From DASZTU01 sp035493835 (lineage in GTDB: Bacteria > Pseudomonadota > Alphaproteobacteria > Rhizobiales > Devosiaceae), in the NCBI GenBank assembly GCA_035493835.1, contig DATJHO010000016.1:62001-126000 (forward strand): 64,000 bases of DNA, read 5' to 3'. The position numbers and the translations under genes are program-made. Positions 16,788-23,999 of this stretch are shown one piece after another (within the stretch, counting starts at the first letter, position 1; each line of letters starts with the position of its first letter). The notes beneath the pieces are model-generated. The model was not told where the DNA came from, made no database searches, and saw only the letters and a list, made by a program, of their open reading frames with translations.

Positions 16788-16898
16788 CCCCTCACCCCGG
16801 CTTACCAGCCGGACCTCTCCCCCAGAGGGAGAGGAAAGGTGAGGCTGTGCCACAAGTGCCCCTCTCACTTGGGGGAGAGGGTAGGGTGAGGGGGCCTT
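16788..16898. repeat. Palindromic repeat, family A copy 2, inside the thi operon
   Basis: CCCCTCACC and CTCTCCCCC on the left pair with GGGGGAGAGG and GGTGAGGGG on the right, giving one long hairpin of about 110 bases between thiB and thiP. Related to 5425-5605 and 19137-19222. Its location inside an operon would let it damp thiP-thiQ expression relative to thiB or protect the thiB message. Confidence 0.75.
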
Positions 16899-16906
16899 GG
16901 CAGCAC

Positions 16907-18505
16907 GTGCAATCCTCTCTTCCCGCCCGTCCGCTCCGGCTGCTGGCCGGGGCGGCGATTGCCATCGCGGTTGCGGTGTTGGTGGCGCTGCTGTTCGGCG
17001 CCATCATCGTCGCGGCGCAGGGGCAGGCGGGGACGGCGACCGACGGCGTCGATATCGCCCACCTCCTCAGGATGACCGCGATTCAGGCCGGGCTCTCGAC
17101 CGTCCTTTCGCTGGTCGTCGGCGTGGCGCTCGGGTGGGCGCTGAATCGGCTGCGCTTTTTCGGCCGTGGGGTGGTGATCGGCCTCTTTGCCTCGGCGATC
17201 GTCACCCCCGGCCTCATCGTCGCCTTCGGTCTGCTGACCGCCTGGGGGCGGAGCGGTTGGATCAATGCGGCGGCGCACGCCGTGGGCGGCAATATCGACG
17301 CGCCGATCTTCGGTCTCGGCGGCATTCTGGCCGCCCATCTCATCCTTGATGGGGCGTTCGCCGCCCGCATCCTATTGGCCCGGCTTGATGCCATTCCGGC
17401 CGCGCGGCTCAAGACCGGGCAGAGCCTTGGGCTTTCCGCACTGACCCGGTTTCGTGTGATTGACTGGCCGGCGATGCGCGGGACGCTACCGGGGCTGGCG
17501 GCGATCATTTTCCTCCTCGCTTTTACCAGCTTTCCTATCGTCTTGCTGCTCGGCGGCGGGCCGGCCAACCAGACGCTGGAGGTCGCGATCTATTCGGCCG
17601 TACGGCTTGATTTCGATCTCAACGCGGCGGTGACGCTGGCGCTGGTGCAAATTGGCATCTGCGGCGTCGTCATCGTGCTGTCGAGCGCTTTCGCCCCGAT
17701 CCCGGCAAATTTTGGTGGACCGGCTGAGCAGCATTGGCCGGATGGCCCGTTGGCGCGGGCCCTCCAATGGCTCGTGCTGTTGCTTAGCCTCCTGGGCTTT
17801 GCGCCGCCGCTGCTTGCGGTGCTTTCCGGCATTTTCGGGGGCGGGATCACCGGTCTTTTCGCCCGGCCGACATTTTGGCGAGCCGCTGCGACGAGCTTCG
17901 GCATTGCCACCAGTTCGGCCGCGCTAACGCTGCTGCTCGCGCTCGGTCTCGCGATGGGCCGCTCCGCAACACCCCGTCCGGGCTTCCGGCTGCTGCTGGC
18001 CGCGCCGGCCTACACCTATCTGGCGGTGCCTGCGATGGTTCTGGCGCTTGGCTTTTTTCTTCTGGTCCGCAGCCTTGGCGTCGCGCCGGAGCAGGCGGGA
18101 GCGCCGGTCGTCGTGCTCGCCAACGCGCTCCTCAGCCTGCCCTTTGCCATCGCGACGCTCGGGCCGCCGCTTGAAGCGATCGCGAGAGGGCAGGGGCGGT
18201 TGATCCGTTCGCTCGGCCTTTCCGGCTGGCGGCAGTTCGCGCTCGTCGAATGGCCATTGATCGGCCGCGACATTGGCGTGGTGCTGGCGCTGGCCTTCTG
18301 CTTCTCGCTCGGCGACCTGGGGGTGATCTCGTTGTTCGGCACCGAGAATTTCACCACCCTCCCGCTGCTGCTGGTCGAGGCGCTCGGCGCCTACCGCACC
18401 AATGATGCAGGGATCATCGCCGCGCTGATGTTGATCGCAACCGTGATCGCCTTCACCGCCCTGCCGCCCCTGTTTGAAAGGCTCGCCCGTGCTCGTGCTC
18501 GATGA
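16907..18505 (+). CDS. thiP: Thiamine ABC transporter, fused permease
   Basis: 532 residues, close to the family norm for ThiP, a fused pair of binding-protein-dependent permease domains of about six helices each. ATPase-docking EAA-like loops occur in each half (about residues 160-185, GLSALTRFRVIDWPAMRG; and 435-460, GLSGWRQFALVEWPLIGRD). The GTG at 16907 is the first plausible start after the family A palindrome; the frame is open upstream through that repeat, but the repeat-derived peptide is not part of the family. It overlaps thiQ by 17 bases. Confidence 0.92.
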   Translation: MQSSLPARPLRLLAGAAIAIAVAVLVALLFGAIIVAAQGQAGTATDGVDIAHLLRMTAIQAGLSTVLSLVVGVALGWALNRLRFFGRGVVIGLFASAIVTPGLIVAFGLLTAWGRSGWINAAAHAVGGNIDAPIFGLGGILAAHLILDGAFAARILLARLDAIPAARLKTGQSLGLSALTRFRVIDWPAMRGTLPGLAAIIFLLAFTSFPIVLLLGGGPANQTLEVAIYSAVRLDFDLNAAVTLALVQIGICGVVIVLSSAFAPIPANFGGPAEQHWPDGPLARALQWLVLLLSLLGFAPPLLAVLSGIFGGGITGLFARPTFWRAAATSFGIATSSAALTLLLALGLAMGRSATPRPGFRLLLAAPAYTYLAVPAMVLALGFFLLVRSLGVAPEQAGAPVVVLANALLSLPFAIATLGPPLEAIARGQGRLIRSLGLSGWRQFALVEWPLIGRDIGVVLALAFCFSLGDLGVISLFGTENFTTLPLLLVEALGAYRTNDAGIIAALMLIATVIAFTALPPLFERLARARAR

Positions 18506-19124
18506 CGTCAGCTATTCGCATCCGGGCTGGGCGGCGCAGTATCGGTTCTCGATGACCGCTGTCCCCGGAGAGATCACTGCGGTCAGCGGGCCGAGCGGGG
18601 CTGGCAAATCCACCTTGCTCGATCTGATCGCGGGCTTCATTGCCCCGCAATCCGGGACGATGCGCCTCGATGGTCTCGACCTCCTGCCGCTGCCCCCCGA
18701 AAAGCGGCCGGTCTCGATCCTGTTCCAGTCCGAGACGCTGTTCGAGCACCTCTCGGCGGAAAAGAACGTGGCGCTGGGATTGCCTGAGGGAATGCCACGC
18801 GGAGAAGTGAAGGAGCGTATCGCTGCCGCGCTTGCCGAAGTGGGGCTTCCCGATATCGGGCTACAGCGCGCCGCCACGCTTTCCGGCGGCCAGAAGCAGC
18901 GAGTAGCGCTGGCCCGCACCTTGCTCCGAGCGCGGCCGGTGCTGCTGCTCGACGAGCCGTTTTCCGCCCTCGACGATGACACGAGGCTCATCGTGCGCGA
19001 TCTGGTGCGAGCGCTGACCGAGCGGCATCGATGGATCACGATCCTCGTCAGCCACCACGCTGACGACGTCGCGGCGCTGGCGGCGCGGCGTTATCGGATC
19101 GAGGATGGATGGCTGGTGGGGTGA
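18489..19124 (+). CDS. thiQ: Thiamine ABC transporter, ATP-binding protein
   Basis: 211 residues, the ATPase that drives ThiBP. It has the Walker A GPSGAGKST (about 32-40), the signature LSGGQKQR, the Walker B VLLLDEPF, D-loop SALDD and the switch His in LVSHHADD. GTG at 18489 has GAAAGG seven bases upstream; a TTG five codons earlier is possible. It overlaps the thiP 3' end, so the two are translationally coupled. The short length without a C-terminal regulatory domain is normal for ThiQ. Confidence 0.93.
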   Translation: MLVLDDVSYSHPGWAAQYRFSMTAVPGEITAVSGPSGAGKSTLLDLIAGFIAPQSGTMRLDGLDLLPLPPEKRPVSILFQSETLFEHLSAEKNVALGLPEGMPRGEVKERIAAALAEVGLPDIGLQRAATLSGGQKQRVALARTLLRARPVLLLDEPFSALDDDTRLIVRDLVRALTERHRWITILVSHHADDVAALAARRYRIEDGWLVG

Positions 19125-19136
19125 GGATTGAAGTGG

Positions 19137-19222
19137 GCTAACCCCTCACCCGGGTCGGTGGCCGGACCTCTACCCGTCGGGGAGAGGTCGGCCGAGCGCA
19201 GCGGGGGCCTTGTGAGGGGGCG
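19137..19222. repeat. Dispersed palindromic repeat, family A copy 3
   Basis: CCCCTCACCC..GGCCGGACCTCTACCC followed by GGGGAGAGGTCGGCC..GTGAGGGG makes a hairpin just after thiQ. Same family as 5425-5605 and 16788-16898. It may act as a 3' end structure for the thi transcript. Confidence 0.7.
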
Positions 19223-19224
19223 AC

Positions 19225-19258
19225 CAAAAACAAAACCCCGCGCGATGCCGCACGGGGT
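19225..19258 (-). terminator. Terminator of ctrA
   Basis: On the minus strand, CCCCGTGC..GCGCGGGG (19250-19257 with 19236-19243, one mismatch) is followed by TTTTGTTTTT. It lies 30 bases after the ctrA stop. Confidence 0.85.
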
Positions 19259-19286
19259 TCGCGATGCATCGGCAGAAGAAGTCCTC

Positions 19287-19991
19287 TCAGGCGCTTTCGG
19301 AATAGACTTCGTTCTCATCGGGCTCGCGCAGCACATAGCCGCGGCCCCAGACGGTCTCGATGTAGTTCTTGCCGCCGGTGGCGACCGAAAGCTTCTTGCG
19401 GAGCTTGCAGATGAAGACGTCGATGATCTTCAGCTCGGGTTCGTCCATGCCGCCATAGAGGTGGTTGAGGAACATTTCCTTGGTGAGCGTGGTGCCCTTG
19501 CGGAGCGAGAGCAGCTCCAGCATCTGGTATTCCTTGCCGGTCAAGTGCACGCGCTGGCCGGTGACTTCCACGGTTTTGGTGTCGAGATTGACCGTGAGAT
19601 CGGCCGTCTGGATGACCGACTGGGCATGGCCCTTGGAGCGGCGGACGATGGCGTGGATGCGGGCGACCAGCTCGTCCTTATGGAAGGGCTTGGTCATGTA
19701 GTCGTCGGCGCCAAAGCCGAGGCCGCGGACCTTGTCCTCGATGCCGGCGAGGCCGGAGAGGATCAGGATCGGCGTCTGCACCTTGGCCACGCGCAGCGTG
19801 CGCAGCACCTCATAGCCCGACATGTCGGGCAGGTTCAGGTCGAGCAGGATAATGTCGTAATCATAGAGCTTCCCGAGATCGACCCCCTCTTCGCCGAGGT
19901 CGGTCGTATACACGTTGAAGCTTTCAGATTTGAGCATCAGCTCGATGCTCTGCGCGGTCGCGCTGTCATCCTCGATCAGGAGTACCCGCAT
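19287..19991 (-). CDS. ctrA: Cell-cycle response regulator CtrA
   Basis: 234 residues. CtrA is the OmpR-family master regulator of cell cycle, flagellum and envelope genes in alphaproteobacteria. The receiver domain has D8/D9, phospho-acceptor D51 (LLDLNLPDMSGYEVLR) and K in MTKPF. The winged-helix output domain has HLTGKEYQMLELL, the recognition stretch EPELKIIDVFICKLRKKL and the wing ETVWGRGYVLREP. ATG at 19991 (MRVLLIEDD) is certain; the longer open frame is not conserved. It should receive phosphate from ChpT, encoded in this window. The C-terminus ends SESA, and alphaproteobacterial CtrA C-termini often serve as ClpXP degrons, ending AA in Caulobacter. A 388-base AT-rich control region lies upstream, shared with fliI. 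Confidence 0.98.
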   Translation of the reverse strand: MRVLLIEDDSATAQSIELMLKSESFNVYTTDLGEEGVDLGKLYDYDIILLDLNLPDMSGYEVLRTLRVAKVQTPILILSGLAGIEDKVRGLGFGADDYMTKPFHKDELVARIHAIVRRSKGHAQSVIQTADLTVNLDTKTVEVTGQRVHLTGKEYQMLELLSLRKGTTLTKEMFLNHLYGGMDEPELKIIDVFICKLRKKLSVATGGKNYIETVWGRGYVLREPDENEVYSESA

Positions 19992-20379
19992 GCCAATCCC
20001 CTTAACCCACGTCCCTTGCTGGAACAAAGCCCGGCACTTTTGCCGGCACTCTTTACCGATCCTTACTGGATATGACTCAAACCTAAGCCCAATTAGTTAA
20101 CAAAGTTTAATTCCGATCCGCAATACGCAATTGGATGGCTGTACAATTAAAGTTAAGCCTTTGAAATGAAATACATTTTTGGCTGAAATTTTCTTAAGAT
20201 TTTAGATTAAGAAGGGTCCTTAACGGACTCTGCCGATTCAGCGATTGCGGGGTCTGGAAGGGTGAATTGCGGCAGCGCCAAGGGGCGCGCAAAAAGCCGC
20301 TCACAGGCACGATAAGCCTTTTTCCTTAACGCTGGGTTACCCTTAACATGGCCTCGCGATTCGAGCCGGGAACGAAGCC
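19992..20379. promoter_or_regulatory. Control region between ctrA and fliI
   Basis: No gene. The middle (about 20060-20225) is strikingly AT-rich for this genome. TTAA occurs repeatedly. TTAA-N7-TTAC at 20326-20340 matches the CtrA box TTAA-N7-TTAA at seven of eight fixed bases and lies about 40 bases before fliI. A TTAA-N6-TTAA (20097-20110) near ctrA is one base short. These suggest CtrA control of fliI and autoregulation of ctrA; binding is inferred. Confidence 0.6.
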
Positions 20380-21723
20380 GTGAAAGCCCTCAGCGCTGCC
20401 ATTGAAATGATCGACGAGGTCGAGGTCTTCGGCCGGGTGAAGACCGTGCAGGGGCTCCTGATCGAGGTCGTGGGGCCGGTACGCGAATTGCGCGTGGGCG
20501 GCCGGGTGATGATCGAGGCGACCGGCGGGGAGCGGCTTGCCGCCGAAATCATCGGTTTTAGGGACGGCCACGCGCTCTGCCTGCCGTTCGGGCCGGTTTC
20601 AGGGGTGAGGCTGGGCTGCAAGGCGGTGTTCCAGCGGCATGACGGTACGGTCTATCCGGCCAATGACTGGCTCGGGCGGGTGATCAACGCCGATGGTGAG
20701 CCGATCGACGGCAAGGGGCCGCTGGCACGTGGCGCGGTGCCTTATCCGCTCAAGGCCTCTCCTCTCGCCGCGCACGACCGCGCGCGCGTAGGCGCGCCGC
20801 TCGATATGGGCGTGCGGGTAATGAACACCTTCACCACCATGTGCGACGGCCAGCGCATGGGCATCTTCGCCGGCTCGGGTGTGGGCAAGTCGGTGCTGAT
20901 GTCGATGCTCGCGCGCAATGCCCAGGTCGACGTGGCAGTGATCGGGCTGATCGGCGAGCGCGGCCGCGAGGTGCAGGAGTTCGTCACCGATTATCTGGGC
21001 GAGGCCGGTATCGAGCAGGCCGTGGTGGTGGTCGCGACCTCGGACGAGGCGGCGCTGATGCGGCGGCAGGCGGCCTATATGACGCTGGCACTCTGCGAGT
21101 TCTTCCGCGACCAGGGCAAGCGCGTGCTCTGCATGATGGATAGCCTCACCCGCTTCGCAATGGCGCAGCGCGAGATCGGGCTGGCGACAGGCGAGCCGCC
21201 GACAGCCAAGGGCTATCCGCCAACCGTTTTCACCGAATTGCCGCGGCTGTTGGAAAGGGCGGGGCCGGGCCTTGTGAATTCAGGCTCCGTTACCGGTCTA
21301 TTTACCGTTTTAGTCGAAGGTGACGATCATAATGAACCTATTGCAGATGCTGTTCGCGGCATCCTCGATGGGCACATTGTAATGGAGCGCGGCATTGCCG
21401 AGCGGGGTCGCTACCCCGCGATCAACGTGCTGCGCTCGATTTCACGCACCATGCCGGGGTGCGTGCCGCTCGAAATGCGGCCGGTGTTGCAGGCAGCGCG
21501 TGAATTGATGTCGGTGTTTTCCGACATGGAGGAACTGATCCGGCTGGGGGCTTACCGGAAGGGATCGGATCCGAAAGTGGATCGTGCTATCGCGATCAAC
21601 CCGGAGCTGGAGGCGTTTTTGGGCCAGCAGCGGGAAGAGCGGATGTCGATCGCCGACGGCTACAAGATGCTGGAGGCGATCGTCCAGAAGGCGGGCGCTC
21701 CCGCGGCGGAGAAGGGGAAATAG
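20380..21723 (+). CDS. fliI: Flagellum-specific ATPase FliI
   Basis: 447 residues. FliI is the hexameric ATPase at the flagellar type III export gate, related to F1-beta. It has Walker A GSGVGKS (165-171), Walker B RVLCMMDSLTR (about 248-258), GERGREVQEF and the export-ATPase signature around PPTAKGYPPTVFTELPRLLE. The start is GTG at 20380; no in-frame ATG lies upstream, and an ATG at codon 10 would remove conserved residues. fliJ follows after 47 bases. It is divergent from ctrA and has a CtrA-like box just upstream. Confidence 0.97.
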   Translation: MKALSAAIEMIDEVEVFGRVKTVQGLLIEVVGPVRELRVGGRVMIEATGGERLAAEIIGFRDGHALCLPFGPVSGVRLGCKAVFQRHDGTVYPANDWLGRVINADGEPIDGKGPLARGAVPYPLKASPLAAHDRARVGAPLDMGVRVMNTFTTMCDGQRMGIFAGSGVGKSVLMSMLARNAQVDVAVIGLIGERGREVQEFVTDYLGEAGIEQAVVVVATSDEAALMRRQAAYMTLALCEFFRDQGKRVLCMMDSLTRFAMAQREIGLATGEPPTAKGYPPTVFTELPRLLERAGPGLVNSGSVTGLFTVLVEGDDHNEPIADAVRGILDGHIVMERGIAERGRYPAINVLRSISRTMPGCVPLEMRPVLQAARELMSVFSDMEELIRLGAYRKGSDPKVDRAIAINPELEAFLGQQREERMSIADGYKMLEAIVQKAGAPAAEKGK

Positions 21724-21770
21724 ACCCCCGCACCGTCAGGCTGACTTGATGGGGTAAGGAGTACAAGTCA

Positions 21771-22184
21771 ATGAAGTCGCGCAGCGAGAGCCTCATCCGG
21801 CTCAAAAAGTTCCAGGTCGACGAAAAACGTCGCCAGGTTGCGCAGATCGAAATGATGATCGCTGATTTCGAACGGATGGCGGCTGAGCTCGACCAGCAGA
21901 TCGAAATCGAGCAGGCGAAAACCGGCATCTCCGACGTTGCCCATTTCGCCTATTCGACCTTCGCCAAGGCGGCGATGGCCCGCCGCGACAACCTCATGGC
22001 GTCCTCGAACGACATGAAAGACAAGCTCGAGAGCGCCCAGGATGCCCTGGCCGAGGCCATCGAGGATTTGAAGAAGATCGAATTGCTCGACCAGCGCGAG
22101 CACGGCCGCGAGCTGGAGGCCGAGGCCAAGGCCGAACAGGCCGAATATGACGAGATGGGCCGCCTCCGCCACATGCGGTCGTGA
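21771..22184 (+). CDS. fliJ: Flagellar export chaperone FliJ
   Basis: 137 residues, almost entirely a long antiparallel coiled coil rich in Lys, Glu, Ala and Asp, as in FliJ, which links FliI to the FlhA gate and recycles export chaperones. MKSRSESLIRLKKFQVDEKRR is a typical N-terminus of the alphaproteobacterial form. AAGGAG lies ten bases before the ATG. The call depends on its position directly after fliI plus length and coiled-coil character, since FliJ sequences are weakly conserved. Confidence 0.88.
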   Translation: MKSRSESLIRLKKFQVDEKRRQVAQIEMMIADFERMAAELDQQIEIEQAKTGISDVAHFAYSTFAKAAMARRDNLMASSNDMKDKLESAQDALAEAIEDLKKIELLDQREHGRELEAEAKAEQAEYDEMGRLRHMRS

Positions 22185-22206
22185 GGGGGCTGGTCTCCTC
22201 CTTCAA

Positions 22207-22306
22207 ACAGAGATTCCCGCCTTCGCGGGAATGAGGGGTTTTCGGGAAAATTCGTGCCCCAGCGACGTCGTCATTCCCGCGCAGGCGGGAATCTCTGTTG
22301 ATTCGG
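22207..22306. repeat. Long inverted repeat after fliJ
   Basis: ACAGAGATTCCCGCC..GCGGGAATGA at the left is mirrored by TCATTCCCGC..GGCGGGAATCTCTGT at the right, giving arms of about 25 bases around a 45-base centre. Such GGGAATGA palindromes are common intergenic elements in proteobacteria. It may end the fliI-fliJ message. Confidence 0.75.
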
Positions 22307-22423
22307 GTTCACCGGGACTGACGTCCTTGAGGCGTGGGAAGGCAGCTCTCCCTGTGGGCCGCACACCACACATGCCCAACAGAAGCCCTCACCGCATGGT
22401 AAGCCTGTCGGACCGCCGGCGCG

Positions 22424-22798
22424 TCATCGCGCCTTTGCCGTCCGCTCCATCAGTTCGATGCGATTGCCGAAGGGGTCGCTGATATAGACGCGGGAATAGC
22501 CCTCCAGCGGCTCGTCTTCCCGAATTCCAACGCCATGGGCAAGGATCTGCTCGATCGTTGCATCCAGGTCGTCTACGAGAAAACCTGGATGCGCCTTGCG
22601 TGCCGGAACGAAGTCCTTGTCGATTCCCAGATGCACCTTCACGGTTCCCCGTCCGAACCAGACGCCGCCGCGCACCGCGAGGTTTTGGGGCTTGGGGATT
22701 TCCTCAAGGCCGAGTACCCCCGCATAAAATAACCGTGCCTCACCTTCGCCGCCTTCGGGCATGGCAAGCTGGATATGATCAAGCGCAATGATGGCCAT
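22424..22798 (-). CDS. VOC-family (glyoxalase/dioxygenase fold) protein
   Basis: 124 residues, one glyoxalase/bleomycin-resistance domain built from two beta-alpha-beta-beta-beta modules. The first begins ALDHIQLAMPEGGEGEARLFYAGVLGLEEI with the usual metal-site His in the first strand (DHIQ). The second has HPGFLVDDLDATIEQILAHGV and ends ISDPFGNRIELME with the conserved C-terminal Glu. The metal-binding set therefore looks complete, but the substrate is unknown. ATG at 22798; the open frame upstream belongs to the antisense of the next gene. It stands alone between fliJ and a membrane protein gene. Confidence 0.85.
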   Translation of the reverse strand: MAIIALDHIQLAMPEGGEGEARLFYAGVLGLEEIPKPQNLAVRGGVWFGRGTVKVHLGIDKDFVPARKAHPGFLVDDLDATIEQILAHGVGIREDEPLEGYSRVYISDPFGNRIELMERTAKAR

Positions 22799-22904
22799 GG
22801 CCCCAAGCTTAGCTGCCGAATCCTTTCGGCGGTAGCGGGAGGGCGGCAGTTTAGGCCTTCCTTTTAAGCCTCCCTTCATCCCGAAACCGTAGTCTGTGGC
22901 GAAC

Positions 22905-23999
22905 ATGCAGATGCAGCCCGTTTCGACACGGTTTCGGCAGATCAACCGCGGCCTGGCTGGCGCGGTGCTGGCGCTGCTCGCGCTGGCGATGCTTGCCTTG
23001 CTGGCCGCTTCCTTCGGCGGTACCGACCCGACCCCGGCGGCCACAGTCGATAGCGGCGACCTTGCTCTTTATACGCGCATCGTCGATCGGCTGCGGGAAG
23101 GCCAAGACTATTATACGGCCGCTCATATCGAGCTGAGGGCAGGGCACTATCCCACGCTCTCGGTGTTCAACTGGCGCACGCCGTTGCTGCTCTCGCTCGT
23201 GAGCCTTGCCCCCTTTACCGCCTGGGCGCAGACGGTGCTGACCGCGTTGGCCGCCGCGGCGGCGGCCCTGGGCCTGGTCCTCGTCTACCGACAGGGGAAC
23301 TGGATATTGGCCGGCGCGGCAATCCCGCTGCTGATCGTGTCGCTGGCGACGGCCGTGGTGCCCGGCACGGTTTATTTCGGCGAGATCGTCGCGGGCATCC
23401 TGATCCTTGGCTCGTGCTGCTGCTATGGCGCGAAACTATGGCTGCCGGGCGTGCTCCTCGCGCTGCTGGCGCTGTTCATCCGCGAGCTGGCCGCCCCCTA
23501 TGTCATGATCTGCCTGGCTTTGGCGCTGCTGCAGGGGCGACGAATCGAGGCTAGCCTGACGCTTCTCGGGCTCCTCGCCTATTCCGTTTATTACCTGCTG
23601 CACGCCCATGCCGTCGGCGCGCTGCTCGGGCCGAGCGATTTCAGCGATCCGGGCGGCGGCTGGATCGCGCTTGGCGGCCTTGATTTCGTGGTCAAGACGG
23701 CGGCGTTCGACGGCATGCTGATCTTGGTGCCGCTCTGGGTCAGCGCGCTGGTGCTGCCGATCGCCGTCCTGGGGCTCTGCGCCTTTCCGGCGGGCCTCCG
23801 GATGGCGCTGGTGGTTCTTATCTACGCTGTGCTCTTCACCATCGCCGGCAAGCCCTTCGATGTCTATTGGGGCGGCATGTACACCCCGTTGCTGGCATTC
23901 GGTCTCGTCTGGGCGCCGTTGGCGATCCGCGACCTTGTCCTGGCCGCGCGCCCGATCCGGTTCCGGCTGCTGCCGTCAGACGGCGCCGACAGTCTTTAG
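22905..23999 (+). CDS. Multi-spanning membrane protein, GT-C glycosyltransferase-like
   Basis: About 364 residues with nine to ten hydrophobic segments. After the first helix (about 18-42) comes a periplasmic loop with VDSGDLALYTRIVDRLREGQ, an acidic loop followed by a DYY(T/A)AA-like motif typical of GT-C enzymes that use lipid-linked sugars (DUF2029-like group). No signature proves the activity, so the call stays general; a polyprenyl-phosphate-sugar glycosyltransferase is the likeliest. The start may be ATG at 22905 or GTG at 22896. The 3' end overlaps the convergent flhA gene by 24 bases. Confidence 0.7.
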   Translation: MQMQPVSTRFRQINRGLAGAVLALLALAMLALLAASFGGTDPTPAATVDSGDLALYTRIVDRLREGQDYYTAAHIELRAGHYPTLSVFNWRTPLLLSLVSLAPFTAWAQTVLTALAAAAAALGLVLVYRQGNWILAGAAIPLLIVSLATAVVPGTVYFGEIVAGILILGSCCCYGAKLWLPGVLLALLALFIRELAAPYVMICLALALLQGRRIEASLTLLGLLAYSVYYLLHAHAVGALLGPSDFSDPGGGWIALGGLDFVVKTAAFDGMLILVPLWVSALVLPIAVLGLCAFPAGLRMALVVLIYAVLFTIAGKPFDVYWGGMYTPLLAFGLVWAPLAIRDLVLAARPIRFRLLPSDGADSL

